Origin: Isoetes taiwanensis
Taxonomy: Eukaryota > Streptophyta > Lycopodiopsida > Isoetales > Isoetaceae
Direction of reading: 5' to 3'
Assembly: GCA_021234155.1 (NCBI GenBank)
Contig: JAJEKV010000006.1
Coordinates: 6,666,435 to 6,730,434, forward strand
Length of the DNA stretch: 64,000 bases
In this document: one piece after another, positions 34,801 through 48,700 of the stretch
Layout of the letters: every line of letters begins with the position of its first letter
Numbering within the stretch: the first letter of the stretch is position 1
Notes under the pieces: model-generated
Databases searched by the model: none
Seen by the model: only the letters and a program-made list of their open reading frames with translations
What the model was told of the DNA's origin: nothing
Position numbers and translations under genes: made by a program

Positions 34801-37800
34801 AGAGCCTCCAAACGTAAACCCTATGAGTTGCCGTGTTCTAGCGTGGTTTGCATTTTGGGTGCCGAAGTTTTGGTCTTTTGCACTTGGGACGGGGCCAATC
34901 ACATGCAGCTTGAGAACGCCAAGCAAGGGGAACCGACGGAATGGAGTTTGACCCAGACTCTCCCGCTGTGGCGCTTAGAAGTCAAGGCCCGCTTTTGCAA
35001 AGCAAGACATTCGTAAATTGTAATTAATGCATAGTACGGACTTAAATTCTGATTTTTGTCAGCTAGCTTCCTAAGTCATCGCCAACATACAGCCAACTTT
35101 CAAAAAATTTTGGATAAGGTTTAGATCAAATAGTTTGCACTAGAACAGTCCGGCAGCCTCGTTGTTGGGCAGCCGAAATGGGCACACTTGCCCAAGTCAA
35201 ACAAGGCCAGACCTTGCAAGGCCTCCTCATTAGAGGGGAGAGTCCAACCCCGTGAGGCGAGCCCCAAAAGCTTCCCCGAGGCAGCCTTTTTCCCCGGCAG
35301 CGCCCCCGGGGTGTACGCTTAAAGACCACACTCCGGATCTCTGCCTCGTGATCCGATCGCTGAATCCTTTGTTCCGTGAACCTGGTCCGAGAAGGTCCAA
35401 AAAATCCAACATCCGTCCCGACAAACATATCAAACCGCTGCCGCCCCCCGGGCGCAACAGAGAAACCAAAGTGTTTTGTCGTCGGACATTAAGTGAGGTT
35501 CAAATGCCGATCCGACTTTGCCACATCGTCCGGAATGCCAAAATTACCCTAGGGACCAAGTTATACCTGGCCAGCTTTGCAAAAGAAACAAACACTTACG
35601 CCCCTACATTGCAAGATTCGCCAGCCCACCTCCTAGGCCAATTGACTACGAAAGTGTGTTGCACATGAGATAGTTTGGCGCCGAGAAGGGGTGGGCTTCG
35701 CCACAAAACTTGGTCCCTAGGGCAATGTCGACGCTCGAGTCCATTGGCGTAGACGATCACTGCCCCGAGGGGAAATTGCCCGTCCGCCGCTGTGGCCTTT
35801 GGGAGAGGAATTTTGGGGCAAGCCGCCCGTGGTTTTAGGGTCCGTGGTTCAAGGCCAACACCCCCTCTACATCAAGACACTACAAAAGGTCCTAGTCAAC
35901 CGACAAGGATAGAGCTTCCAAACGTAAACCCTATGAGCTGCCGTGTTCCCAGCAGTGGTTTGCGCTTTGGGTGCCGAAGTTTTGGTCTTTTGCACTTGGG
36001 ACGGGGCCGATCACATGCAGCTTGAGAACGCCAAGCAAGGGGAACCGACGGAATGGAGTTTGACCTGTACTCCTCCCGCTGTGGCGCTTAGAAGTCAAGG
36101 GCCGCTTTTGCAAGAGCAAGACATTCGTAAATTCGTAATTAATGCATAGTACGGACTTAAATTTGATTTTTTGTCAGCCTAGCTTCCTAAGTCATCACCA
36201 ACATACAGTGCCAACTTTCAAAAAATTTGGATAAGGTTTAGATCAAATAGTTTGCACTAGAACAGTCCGGCAGCCTCGTTGTTGGGCAGCCGAAATGGGC
36301 ACACTTGCCCAAGTCAAACAAGGCCAGACCTTGCAAGGCCTCCTCATTAGAGGGGAGAGTCCAACCCCGTGAGGCGAGCCCCAAAAGCTTCCCCGAGGCA
36401 GCCTTTTCCGGGCAAAGCCTCCCACCGGGGTGTACGCTTAAAGACCACACTCCCGATCTCTGCCTCCGTGATCCGACCGCTGAATCCTTTGTTCCGTGAA
36501 CCTGGTCCGAGAAGGTCCAAAAATCCAACATCCGTCCCCGAGAACATATCAAACCGCCAAGCGCCCCAAGGGCGACAAGCGTAGAAACCAAAGTGTTTTG
36601 TCGCTCGACATTGCGAGGTTCAAATGCCGATCCGACTTCGCCACATCGTCCGAATGCCAAAATTACCCTAGGGACCAAGTTACACCTGGCGGGCGGTGCA
36701 AAAGAAAGAAACACTTACGCCTCTACATTGCAAGATTCAGCAGCCCACCTCCTAGGCCAATTGACTACGAAAGTGTGTTGCACATGAGATAATTTGGCGC
36801 TTCTTCGAGAAGGGGTGGGCTTCGCCACAAAACTTGGTCCCTAGGGCAATAACGACGCTCGAGTCCATTGGCGTAGACAGATCACGGCCCCCGAGGGGAA
36901 GTTGCCCGTCCCGGCCGCCAGGGCCTTTGGGAGAGGACTTTGGGGCAAGCTGCCCGGGTGGTTTTAGGGTCCGTGGCTCGGGCCAACACCCCCTCTACGC
37001 CAAGACACGGCGCAAGGTCCTAGTCAACCGACAAGCATAGAGCTTCAAACGTAAACCCTATGAGTTGCCGTGTTCTAGCGCGTGGTTTGCGCTTTGGGTG
37101 CCGAAGTTTTGGTCTTTGCACTTGGGACGTGGGCCAATCACATGCGCTTGAGAACGCCAAGCAAGGGAACTGACGGAATGGAGTTTGGACCTGTACTCCC
37201 CGCTGTGCGCGCTTAGAAGTCAAGGCCCGCTTTTGCAAGAGAGCAAGACATTCGTGAATTGTAATTAATGCATAGTACGGACTTAAATTTGATTTTTGTC
37301 ACCTAGCTTCCTAAGTCATCGCCAACATACAGTGCCAACTTTCAAAAATTTTGGATAAGGTTTAGATCAAATAGTTTGCACTAGAACAACCCGCAGCCTC
37401 GTTGTTGGGCAGCCGAAATGGGCACACTTGCCCAAGTCAAACAAGGCCAGACCTTGCAAGGCCTCCCTCATTAGAGGGGAGAGTCCGAACCCCGTGAGGC
37501 GAGCCCCAAAAGCTTCCCCGAGGCAGCCTTTTCCCCGCAGCGCCCACGGGGTGTACGCTAAAGACCACACTCCCGATCTCTGCCCCGTGATCCCACCGCT
37601 GAATCCTTTGTTCCGTGAACCTGGTCCGAGAAGGTCCAAAAATCCAACATCCGTCCGGGACAACATATCAAACCGCAAGCGCCCCAAGGGGCGACAATTG
37701 AAAACCAAAGTGTTTTGTCGTCGGACATTATGAGGTTCAAATGCCGATCCGACTTTCGCCACATCGTCCTAATGCCAAAATTACCCTAGGGACCAAGTTA

Positions 37801-40800
37801 TACCTGGCCGCTTTGGCAAAAGAAACAAACACTTACGCCTCTACATTGCAAAAGATTCAAAGCCCACCTCCTAGGCCAATTGACTACGAAAGTGTGTTGC
37901 ACATGAGATAGTTTGGCGCTTCTTCGAGAAGGGGTGGGCTTCGCCACAAAACTTGGTCCCTAAGGGCAATGTCGACGCTCGAGTCCATTGGCGAGACAGA
38001 TCACGGGCCCGAGAGGGGAAATTGCCCGTCCACGCCGTGGCCTTTGGGAGAGGAATTTGGGGCAAGCCGCCTCCGTGGGTTTTAGGGTCCGCGGTTCAAG
38101 GCCAACACCCCCTCCCCGCATCAAGACACGGCGCTAGGTCCTAGTCAAATCGACAAGGATAGAGCCCCAAACGTAAACCCTATGAGCTGCCGTGTTCTAG
38201 CAGGTTTGCGCTTTGGGTGCCGAAGTTTTGGTCTTTTGCACTTGGGACGCGGGCTACATCACATGCTGTTGAGAACGCTGGGCAAGGGGAACTGACGGAA
38301 TGGAGTTTGGACCTGTATCCTCCCGCTGTGGCGCTTAGAAGTCAAGGGCCGCTTTTGGCAAAGAGCAAGACATTCGTGAATTCGTAATTAATGCATAGTA
38401 CGGACTTAAATTCTGATTTTTGTCAGCTAGCTTCCTAAGTCATCGCCAACATACAGTGCCAACTTTCAAAAAATTTTGGATAAGGTTTAGATCAAATAGT
38501 TTGCACTAGAACAGTCCGGCAGCTCGTTGTTGGGCAACCGAGCCGGCACACTTGCCCAAGTCAAACAAGGCCAGGACCTTGCAAGGCCTCCCCATTAGAG
38601 GGGAGAGTCCGAACCCCGTGAGGCGAGCCCCAAAAGCTTCCCGAGGCAGCCTTTCCCGGCAAATAAGCACGGGGTGTACGCTAAAGACCACACTCCCGAT
38701 CTCTGCCTCGTGATCCCACCGCTGAATCCTTTGTTCCGTGAACCTGGTCCGAGAAGGTCCAAAAATCCAACATCCGGCCCGACAACATATCAAACCGCTG
38801 GGCGCGCCCCGCTGGGCGACATTGTAGAAACCAAAGTGTTTTGTCGTCGGACATTGCGAGGTTCAAATGCCGATCCGACTTCGCCACATCGTCCGAATGC
38901 CAAAATTACCCTAGGGACCAAGTTACATGGTCAGTTTTGCAAAAAGAAAGAAACACTTACGCCTCTACATTGCAAAGATTCGCCAGCCCACCTCCTAGGC
39001 CAATTGACTACGAAAGTGTGTTGCACATGAGATAATTTGGCGCTTGTTCGAGAAGGGGTGGGCTTCGCCACAAAACTTGGTCCCTAGGGCAATAACGACG
39101 CTCGAGTCCATTGGCGAGACAGATCACGGTGCCCGAGAGGGAAGTTGCCCGTCCGGCCGCTGTGGCCTTTGGGAGAGGACTTTTGGGGCAAGCCGCCTCC
39201 CGGGTGGTTTTAGGGTCCGTGGCTCGGCCAACACCCCCTCTACGCCAAGACACGGCGCAAGGTCCTAGTCAAATCGACAAGCATAGAGCCTCCTCAAACG
39301 AAAACCCTATGAGTTGCCGTGTTCTAGCAGTGGTTTGGCGCTTTGGGTGCCGAAGTTTTGGTCTTTGCACTTGGGACGTGGCCAATCACATGCGCTTGAG
39401 AAACGCCAAGCAAGGGGAACCGACGGAATGGAGTTTGGACCTGTACCTCCCGCTGTGGCGCTTAGAAGTCAAGGCCCGCTTTTGGCAAAAGAGCAAGACA
39501 TTCGTGAATTCGTAATTAATGCATAGTAATGGACTTAAATTTGATTTTTGTCACCTAGCTTCCTAAGTCATCGCCAACATACAGCCAACTTTCAAAAATT
39601 TTGGATAAGGTTTAGATCAAATAGTTTGCACTAGAACAAACCCCGCAGCCTGTTGTTGGGCAGCCGAAATGGGCACACTTGCCCAAGTCAAACAAGGCCA
39701 GACCTTGCAAGGCCTCCTCATTAGAGGGGAGAGTCCAACCCCGTGAGGCGAGCCCCAAAAGCTTCCCCGAGGCAGCCTTTCGGCAGCAAGCCCGGGGGGT
39801 GACGCTAAAGACCACACTCCCGATCTCTGCCCGTATCCGACCGCTGAATCCTTTGTTCCGTGAACCTGGTCCGAGAAGGTCCAAAAATCCAACATCCGGC
39901 CCGACAACATATCAAACCGCCAAGCGCCCCGCTGGGCGACAAAGTAGAAACCAAAGTGTTTTGTCGTCGGACATTGCGTGGGTTCAAATGCCGATCCGAC
40001 TTCGCCACATCGTCCGAATGCCAAAATTACCCTAGGGACCAAGTTATACCTGGTCGTTTTGCAAAAGAAAGAAACACTTACGCCTCTACATTGCAAAGAT
40101 TCAAAGAGCCCACCTCCTAGGCCAATTGACTACGAAAGTGTGTTGCACATGAGATAGTTTGGCGCTTTCTTCGAGAAGGTGGGCTTCTGCCACAAAACTT
40201 GGTCCCTAGGGCAATGTCGACGCTCTCGAGTCCATTGGCAGAGACGCATCACGGCCTCCAGAGGGGAAATTGCCCGCCCGTCGCCGTGGCCTTTGGGAGA
40301 GGAATTTTGGGGCAAGCCGCCTCGGGTGGTTTTAGGGTCCGTGGCTCAAGGCCAACACCCCCTCTACATCAAGACACGGCCGCTAAGGTCCTAGTCAACC
40401 GACAAGGATAGAACCTCCAAACGTAAACCCTATGAGTTGCCGTGTTCTAGCGTGGTTTGCATTTTGGGTGCCGAAGTTTTGGTCTTTTGCACTTGGGACG
40501 TGGCCAATCACATGCAGTTGAGAACGCCAAGCAAGGGGAACCGACGGAATGGAGTTTGGACCTGCATCCTCCCGCTGTGGCGCTTAGAAGTCAAGGGCCG
40601 CTTTTGCAAAAGAGCAAGACATTCGTAAATTCGTAATTAATGCATAGTACGGACTTAAATTCTGATTTTTGTCACTAGCTTCCTAAGTCATCGCCAACAT
40701 ACAGCCAACTTTCAAAAAATTTTGGATAAGGTTTAGATCAAATAGTTTGCACTAGAACAACCGGCAGCTCCGTTGTTGGGCAGCCGAAATGCACACTTGC

Positions 40801-42604
40801 CCAAGTCAAACAAGGCCAGACCTTGCAAGGCCTCCCTCATTAGAGGGGAGAGTCCAACCCCGTGAGGCGAGCCCCAAAAGCTTCCCCGAGGCAGCCTTTT
40901 TCCTCGGCAGCAAGCCCACGGGGGTGTACGCTAAAGACCACACTCCCCGATCTCGTTCCTCGTGATCCCAATCGCTGAATCCTTTGTTCCGTGAACCTGG
41001 TCCGAGAAGGTCCAAAAATCCAACATCCGGGTCCGAGAACATATCAAACCGCTGCGCCCCGCAAGGGCGACAAATAGAGAAACCAAAGTGTTTTGTCGTC
41101 GGACATTGCGAGGTTCAAATGCCGATCCGACTTCGCCACATCGTCCGAATGCCAAAATTACCCTAGGGACCAAGTTATACACCAGTTTTGCTTAAAAGAA
41201 AGAAACACTGTCTACATTGCATAATTTAGAAGGTCAATTGAATACGAAAGTGTGTTGCAAGATTAGTTATGGCGCTTCGAGAAGGTTTTCTAGACAAAAC
41301 TTGGTCCCTTTTTATAGAATTGGCAGAGAGGCAAATCATGGCCAATATTTTGCCAAGGATTTAAGTGTCTTTTTTTTTCAAGGCCAACACCCCCTTATTC
41401 AAAGATCCATATTTAATCAAGGACACAAACACCCTATTATAACTATAGTTTTATTTTGCCGAAGTGATGGGACAATACCACAACTTAAACCTTTGCAAAA
41501 TGGGAATGGTGTTTGCTTATCCTTGTAGATAAAAGTCAAATCTATTAGAAGGAATGCATAGTAGTAGGAAAATATGCTTTTTGTCAAAGGCAGCCTCCTA
41601 AGTCATAAAATTATCAACTATGTACCGGATGGATCAAATGGAGAATAGATTAGGTTATGAAGAAAGCCTACAATATTAAGTCAAACAAGGCCGATTCTTG
41701 CAAATCTTCATTAGAAGGAGGGTCCGAAGGATAAAAAGCTTCCCCGAATCCATAGTTATGATGCTTAGTGGATGACCACACTCCCTAATTTTCAAATAGA
41801 GCGCTGAATTGTTTGTTCCAGAAACGCTCCGAATTTTAAAAATTTTTCATCTATAAACGGCCCTACTAAACCATAGCATCAAAATTTTTGTCGTCGGACA
41901 TTTAAAAATAGGTTCAAATGCCGATCCGACTTTCGCCACATCGTCCCCGGCTGCCAAAATTACCCTAGGGACCAAGTTACACCTGGCCAGGCTTTGGTAA
42001 AAGAAAGAAACACTTACCCCTACATTGCAAAGATTCAAAGAGCCCACCTCCTAGGCCAATTGACTACGAAAGTGTGTTGCACATGAGATAGTTTGGCTTC
42101 TTCGAGAAGGGGTGGGCTTCGCCACAAAACTTGGTCCCTAGGGCAATGTCGACGCCTCGAGTCCATTGGCGAGACAGATCACGGCCCCGGAAGAGGGGAA
42201 GTTGCCCGTCCCGGCCGCCAGGGCCTTTGGAAGAGGACTTTGGGGCAAGCCGCCTCGGGTGGTTTTTAGGGTCCGTGGTTCGCGCCAACACCCCCTCTAC
42301 GCCAAGACACTACAAGAAGGTCCTAGTCAAATCCGACAAGCATAGAGCCTCCAAACGTAAACCCTATGAGTTGCCGTGTTCTAGCAGGTTTGCGCTTTGG
42401 GTGCCGAAGTTTGGTCTTTTTCCACTTGGGACGTGGCCAATCACATGCGCTTGAGAACGCCAAGCAAGGGGAACTGACGGAATGGAGTTTGGACCGCATC
42501 TCCGCTGTGGCGCTTAGAAGTCAAGGCCCGCTTTTGCAGTAGCAAGACATTCGTAAGTTCTGATTTTTTGTCAGCTAGCATCCTAAGTCATCGCCAACAT
42601 ACAG
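28801..42604. repeat. Tandem array 2 of the ~1.12-kb monomer (12 anchors)
   Basis: Anchors lie near 29503, 30619, 31748, 32877, 34003, 35117, 36236, 37357, 38481, 39608 and 40728, plus a degenerate one near 41625. The spacing is 1114-1129 bp over the regular part. The edge monomers match those of arrays 1 and 3: ACCCTATGGACTAAG at the start, GATATGG in the first anchor, TTGCAACATTAGAGG near 29604, and a truncated last monomer. Internal monomers alternate between two sequence types (see findings). Frames of 60-244 aa on both strands recur at matching positions but shift between monomers. I find no start, domain or codon pattern that would support a protein. Confidence 0.95.
41165..41890. repeat. 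Degenerate, shortened monomer in array 2
   Basis: The conserved motif GGTTCAAATGCCGATCCGAC appears at about 41112 and next at about 41911, roughly 800 bp apart instead of 1120. Between them, satellite words (CTACATTGCA, AAAACTTGGTCCCT, AAGGCCAACACCCCC, CTCCTAAGTCAT, GAATCC-like pieces) stay in the correct order but are separated by AT-rich sequence not found in other monomers. This looks like a mixture of a monomer and another template, not a normally mutated monomer. Confidence 0.6.
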
Positions 42605-43010
42605 GCATGTTGAGATAAACTACATCTTCGCATGTTGGTAGGGTATTAGTTCTCATAGCAGGGGACAAAATTAAAAAAATATATATATATGTCGTCGTAA
42701 CAAGCGAACACGTAGCTATTGGTAAGGTATTAGTTATCGTAGCAGGTAAGGTATTACTAGTTATCATCATCGTATTATATACCTCATAGCTCAACGGATG
42801 TACCACAAAACATTGAACATTTTCATGGTGGTATATTTCGTAACTTTAACGGGTGTAGCAAGTCAAATAAACCCCTATCCATGTTAAATAAACCCATGTA
42901 TCAAGTGTACATGCATTCTATACTATTTAAAAAAAAAAAAAAAAAAAATGGATGGAACACAGAGCAGAAAAGAAGTAGCCTAGCAAATTGAATGAACGGA
43001 CAAATGGGGC
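42605..43010. repeat. Array tail segment E with poly-A, copy 2 (retrotransposon-free site)
   Basis: This is the same tail as at 14861-15267, including the ATATATATATAT run, the GGTAAGGTATTA motifs, a poly-A tract of about 20 (42929-42948) and GGATGGAACACAGAGCAG. It continues AATGAACGGACAAATGGGGC straight into GAACAAGAACC of segment G. It therefore shows the site without the retrotransposon that interrupts copy 1. Confidence 0.75.
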
Positions 43011-44520
43011 GAACAAGAACCATGGACTAAAGAACACAATGAGAACGAAATGAATGTGGCACAATGATAAGCCAAGAGATGGAGCAAATAAGACGAGGGA
43101 TACTAAGTGACCATGGAGCAAATACGATGAGCAAGGATAAATGGAACAAATATGAAAATAGAAGAAAGATGATAGGAGTTATCAGGATCCACGAATTGAA
43201 AGGGAAAAAGAACCAATGGACTAAAAAGAACCCAGAAGACAAAATGGAAGAAATAGATGAACTATGGGTGCAACTAAGACAAAAGAAATTATATGGAACA
43301 ATGAACTAAGAAGAGAATAGAAAAGAGGAAGAAAAAATGGCATTCAAACACAAGAGTAAGAAACATGGACAACTAGTGAAATGAGAACCGAAGGTTGAGA
43401 AAAAAGAGGAGAGGCCCACTACATACGAGGAACATCAAAGAAAGGAGGATCTCAACAAAGGTGATATATGGCAACCGAAGCAACAAGGTCTAAGAATTGA
43501 TCAAGCATGAAGAACTAAAACTATAAAAATGAAAATCAACACGAAAAGAAGCCAAGGAGCAAGATAACCATATCATAGACCAAAATAAACGCCGAGCAAT
43601 ATGAATACGCGTAACATGTGAAAACATGCCATTATGAAGCAGTACGCAAATCAAGATATCAATGAAATGTACAAAAACTCGATAACAATGGCCATGACAG
43701 AGCAAATAAGACGAAATGAATAGATAAAAGTCGATGAGTAAACGAAACAAATGGGTCAAATAAGGGAAATGTGATATGAATAACAAACGACCAAAAGGAA
43801 AAGTGTGATATATGAAGAGCATATAAAAACAAAATAGAAAGAAGACGATGAACTATCTAAGATGTTGGACATGGTACGAATAAAAAGAGGACCCAACAAT
43901 CATCCAAACCAAAACAACGAACAATCTAGAGATCTCCAGTACTCTCCTACAACAAGCCCATCATCCAGATGAACAGACTGTAAATCCAAGAGACGAATTG
44001 ATTTGGCCCTTAAGAAACGAAGACGAATCCATCAAGCCATCCACAAGCAAATGAGAAACTATAGGACCAAGCAAGCTAAGCAAGGCCCAAATCGAGTCCC
44101 TACTGCAAAAGAAAACTAGGGCCACCACCGACATATCCAAAATCGGAAGAATCTCCGATAAAAAAGAACCCAAAAGCATGAAACAAGAACCTGAGGAGCC
44201 AGATAACCGGCACATTCTTGGCGAAAAAAAGCTTGATGCGAAGTCTAAGATGGGGACACATTCATGATACCCACCGCCAAATTTTGTGAAAGAAAAAAAG
44301 GTGTGTATGTTAGAAAGGATAGAATCATCAATTCAAGGTAAAACCATTGTCATTCGATAAGAACGCCAAAACCCAACGGCCTCAAGTGGATTCCCCGCAA
44401 GGAGAAAGAACAAAACTTCAAAAAATAGGAAGAACGAGAAAACCTAAATCCCGCACTACACAAGAAATTTCACCGAGAATAACCACTTGCATGAACAACA
44501 TGTAGAAGCAACCTGGTAGA
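43011..44520. repeat. AT-rich inter-block segment G, copy 2
   Basis: This matches 26250-27760 almost base for base (both spans are about 1510 bp), including the hydrophilic plus-strand stretch around 43981-44265. Differences are small substitutions and indels. The copy is unrecognised in function. Its right end passes into the mixed region from 44520. Confidence 0.65.
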
Positions 44521-45787
44521 GTGCCTAGTCAGTCCCAACACCGTGACGCCCCCGCTAAACATACCCCGAGGCCGCCGCACACTCGGCAAAGAAATCCCCG
44601 GATCGTCCGCTCAACAACCGCGACAAAGTTCTTCGCTCCCCCCGCGACTCCTTTGTTCCAGACCCTAGTGCGGTCCGAGGGGTCCAAAAATCCAACATCC
44701 GGGGAGAACATATCAAACCTATATAACAATTGTAGAAACCAAAGTGTTTTGTCATGTCAATAGCATCAACAATAATGCAAATACTACCTTAGGGACCAAG
44801 GGTAGTCCATCAAAAGAAAGAAACACTTACGCCATATCCACAAGTGCAAGGATGACAATCATAAACCTTGAAAATATGAGAGCTCCTACCCGTGCTCGCA
44901 CATGAGATAGTTTGGCGAGGAGGATGACCACAAACCAATGCCGGCCTCAAGATAGAGCAAGGCCCTGAGAAGGGAGTCATGGCAATGGCGAGAGGGCTTT
45001 TGGGGCAAGCCGCAATGGCTGGGTTGACCACCACTACAAGGGATAGTCAACGCCCAACTACGCCAAGACAGACCCTACGAAGGTCCTAGTCAACATCGAC
45101 ATCGAGATTCGCAAACGTTCAACCCTATGAGTTGCCGTTCTAACGCCGCTTGGCGCTTTGGGTGCCGAAGTTTGGTCTTTTGCACTTGGGACGGCCGATC
45201 ACATGCGCTTGAGAACGCTAAGCAAGGGGAACCGACGGAATGGAGTTTGGACCTCGCCTCCGCTGTGGCGCTTAGAAGTCAAGGGCCGCTTTTGCAAAGA
45301 GCAAGACATTCGTAAATTGTAATTAATGCATAGTACGGGACTTAAATTCTGATTTTTGTCACCTAGCTTCCTAAGTCATCGCCAACATACGTGCCAACTT
45401 TCAAAAATTTTGGATAAGGTTTAGATCAAATAGTTTGCACTAGAACGGTCCTGGCAAAAAAAGCTAACGAGCCGCACACTTGCCCAAGTCAAACAAGGCC
45501 AGACCTTGCAAGGCCTCCTCATTAGAGGGGAGAGTCCCCCCCGAGGCGAGCCCCAAAAGCTTCCCGAGGCACGCCTTTTCTCGGCAAATTTGGCACACTC
45601 GTGACGCTAAAAGACCACACTCCCATTGGTCCCTCAGATCCCATCGCAGAATCCTTTGTTCAAGGAACCCGGGTCCGAAAGGTCCAAAAAATCCAACATT
45701 TTTTTTTTTTTGAAAAAAACCGCGGCTTAAGGGCCCCGCGACGTCAGAAACTAAAGTGTTAATAAAATTGACGCCGCTGCCGATCGC
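44521..45787. other. Interleaved (mosaic) junction between block 2 and block 3
   Basis: Two templates alternate in runs of roughly 8-40 bp while each keeps its own order. One is the block boundary (end of G, flank F, CACTA left end, as at 27760-28800). The other is one satellite monomer. For example GTAGAAACCAAAGTGTTTTGTC (satellite) passes into ATGTCAATAGCATCAACAAT (flank), and CGCCCAAC (CACTA end) into TACGCCAAGAC (satellite). A CACTACAAGGGATAG motif is present at 45032, and a T12-GA7 remnant of the homopolymer spacer at about 45700-45717. From 45150 to 45440 the sequence is nearly pure satellite. I take this region as a probable consensus artefact. Confidence 0.65.
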
Positions 45788-48700
45788 TTGGAATGCCAAA
45801 ATTACCCTATGGACTAAGTTACACCTACACTCGGGCTTTGCAAAAAACGAGAAACACTTACGCCCCACATTGCAAGATTCAACAGCCCACCTCCTAGGCC
45901 AATTGACTACGAAAAAAAGCACATGAGATAGTTTGGCTTTCTTCGAGAAGGGGTGGCCTTCGCCACAAAACTTGGTCCCTAGGGCAATGTCGACGCTCGA
46001 GTCCATTGGCGAGCCGAATCACTTGCCTCCTGAGAGGGAAAGTTGCCCGTCCCGCCGCCGTGGCCTTCGGAGAGGACTTTTGGGGCAAGCTGCCCGGTGG
46101 TTTTTAGGGTCCGCGGCTCAAGGCCAACACCCCCCCCTACGCCAAGACACGGGCGCAAGGTCCTAGTCAACCGACAAGGATAGAGCCTCAAACGTAAACC
46201 CTATGAGCTGCCGTGTTCTAGCAGTGGTTTGCGCTTTGGGTGCCGAAGTTTTGGTCTTTGCACTTGGGACATGGCCGATCACATGCAGCTTGAGAACGCC
46301 AAGCAAGGGGAACCGACGGAATGGAGTTTGGACCTGATCTCTCCCGCTGTGGCGCTTAGAAGTCAAGGCCCGCTTTTGCAAAGAGCAAGACATTCGTGAA
46401 TTGTAATTAATGCATAGTACCTGACTTAAATTCTGATTTTTGTCACCTAGCATCCTAAGTCATCGCCAACATACAGCCAACTTTCAAAAATTTTGGATAT
46501 GGTTTAGATCAAATAGTTTGCACTAGAACGGTCCCGGCAGCCTCGTTGTTGGGCAAATGAGCCGCACACTTGCTCAAGTCAAACAAGGCCGACCTTGCAA
46601 CATTAGAGGGGAGAGTCCAACCCCGTGAGGCGAGCCCCAAAAGCTTCCCCGAGGCAGCCTTTTCTCGGCAAAGCCTCACGGGCGCGACGCTTAAAGACCA
46701 CACTCCCGATCTCTGCCCCGTGATCCCACCGCTGAATCCTTTGTTCCGTGAACCCGGTCCGAGAAGGTCCAAAAATCCAACATCCGTCCCGAGAGAACAT
46801 ATCAAACCGCTGGCGCCCCGCTGGGCGACAACAGAAAACCAAAGTGTTTTGTCGTCGACACATTGAGGTTCAAATGCCGATCCGACTTTCGCCACATCGT
46901 CCTAATGCCAAAATTACCCTAGGGACCAAGTTATACCTGGCCATTTTGCAAAAGAAACAAACACTTACGCCCTACATTGCAAGATTCAAAGAGCCCACCT
47001 CCTAGGCCAATTGACTACGAAAGTGTTGCACATGAGATAGTTTGGCGCTTTCTCGAAGGGGTGGGCTTCGCCACAAAACTTGGTCCCTAGGGCAATGTCG
47101 ACGCTCGAGTCCATTGGCGTAGACAGATCACGGCCCCTGAGAGGGGAAGTTGCCCGTCCGCCGCTGTGGCCTTCGGAGAGGAATTTTGGGGCAAGCCGCC
47201 CGGATGGTTTTTAGGGTCCGCGGTCAAGGCCAACACCCCCTCTACCTCAAGACACTGGCAAGAAGGTCCTAGTCAACCGACAAGGATAGAGCCTCCAAAC
47301 GTAAACCCTATGAGTTGCCGTGTTCTAGCGTGGTTTGCGCTTTGGGTGCCGAAGTTTTGGTCTTTTGCACTTGGGACGTGGGTCGATCACATGCAGCTTG
47401 AGAACGCTGGCAAGGGGAACTGACGGAATGGAGTTTGGACCCGTACTCCTCCCGCTGTGGCGCTTAGAAGTCAAGGGCCGCTTTTGCAAAGAGCAAGACA
47501 TTCAGAATTCGTAATTAATGCATAGTACGGACTTAAATTCTGATTTTTGTCACCTAGCTTCCTAAGTCATCGCCAACATACAGGCCAACTTTCAAAAAAT
47601 TTTGATAAGGTTTAGATCAAATAGTTTGCACTAGAACAACCCGGCAAAATTGTTGTTGGGCAGCCGAAATGGCACACTTGCCCAAGTCAAACAAGGCCAG
47701 ACCTTGCAAGGCCTCCTCATTAGAGGGGAGAGTCCGAACCCCGTGAGGCGAGCCCCAAAAAGCTTCCCGAGGCAGCCTTTTCCGGCAAATATTCACGGGG
47801 TGTACGCTTAAAGACCACACTCCCGATCTCGGTTCCCGTGATCCGACCGCTGAATCCTTTGTTCCGTGAACCTGGTCCGAGAAGGTCCAAAAATCCAACA
47901 TCCGGCCCCGAGAACATATCAAACCGCCAAGCGCCCCCGCGGGCGACAAGTAGAAACCAAAGTGTTTTGTCGTTCGGACATTGCGGAGGTTCAAATGCCG
48001 ATCCGACTTCGCCACATCGTCCGGAATGCCAAAATTACCCTAGGGACCAAGTTACACGGGCCAGTTTTGCAAAAGAAAGAAACACTTACGCCTCTACATT
48101 GCAAAGATTCGCCAGCCCACCTCCTAGGCCAATTGACTACGAGTGTGTTGCACATGAGATAGTTTGGCGCTTCTTCGAGAAGGGGTGGGCTTCGCCACAA
48201 AACTTGGTCCCTAGGGCAATGTCGACGCTCCGAGTCCATTGGCGAGACAGATCACGGCCCCGAGAGGGGAAATTGCCCGTCCCGGCCGCTGTGGCCTTTG
48301 GGAGAGGAATTTTGGGGCAAGCCGCTTCCCGTGGTTTTAGGGTCCGTGCTCAAGGCCAACACCCCCTCTACATCAAGACACGGCGCAAGGTCCTAGTCAA
48401 CCGACAAGGATAGAGCCTCCCAAACGTAAACCCTATGAGCTGCCGTGTTCTAGCAGGTTTGGCGCTTTTGGGTGCCGAAGTTTTGGTCTTTTGCACTTGG
48501 GACGGGGCCGATCACATGCAGCTGAGAACGCTGGCAAGGGGAACCGACGGAATGGAGTTTGGACCTCGTACCTCTCCCGCTGTGGCGCTTAGAAGTCAAG
48601 GGCCGCTTTTGGCAAGAGCAAGACATTCGAAATTCGTAATTAATGCATAGTACGGACTTAAATTTGATTTTTGTCACTAGCTTCCTAAGTCATCGCCAAC

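Noticed and set aside
28801-42604. Array considered as a CRISPR-like or bacterial repeat system.
   Set aside because: The repeat unit is 1.12 kb without short-repeat/spacer architecture, and the surroundings are plant transposons.
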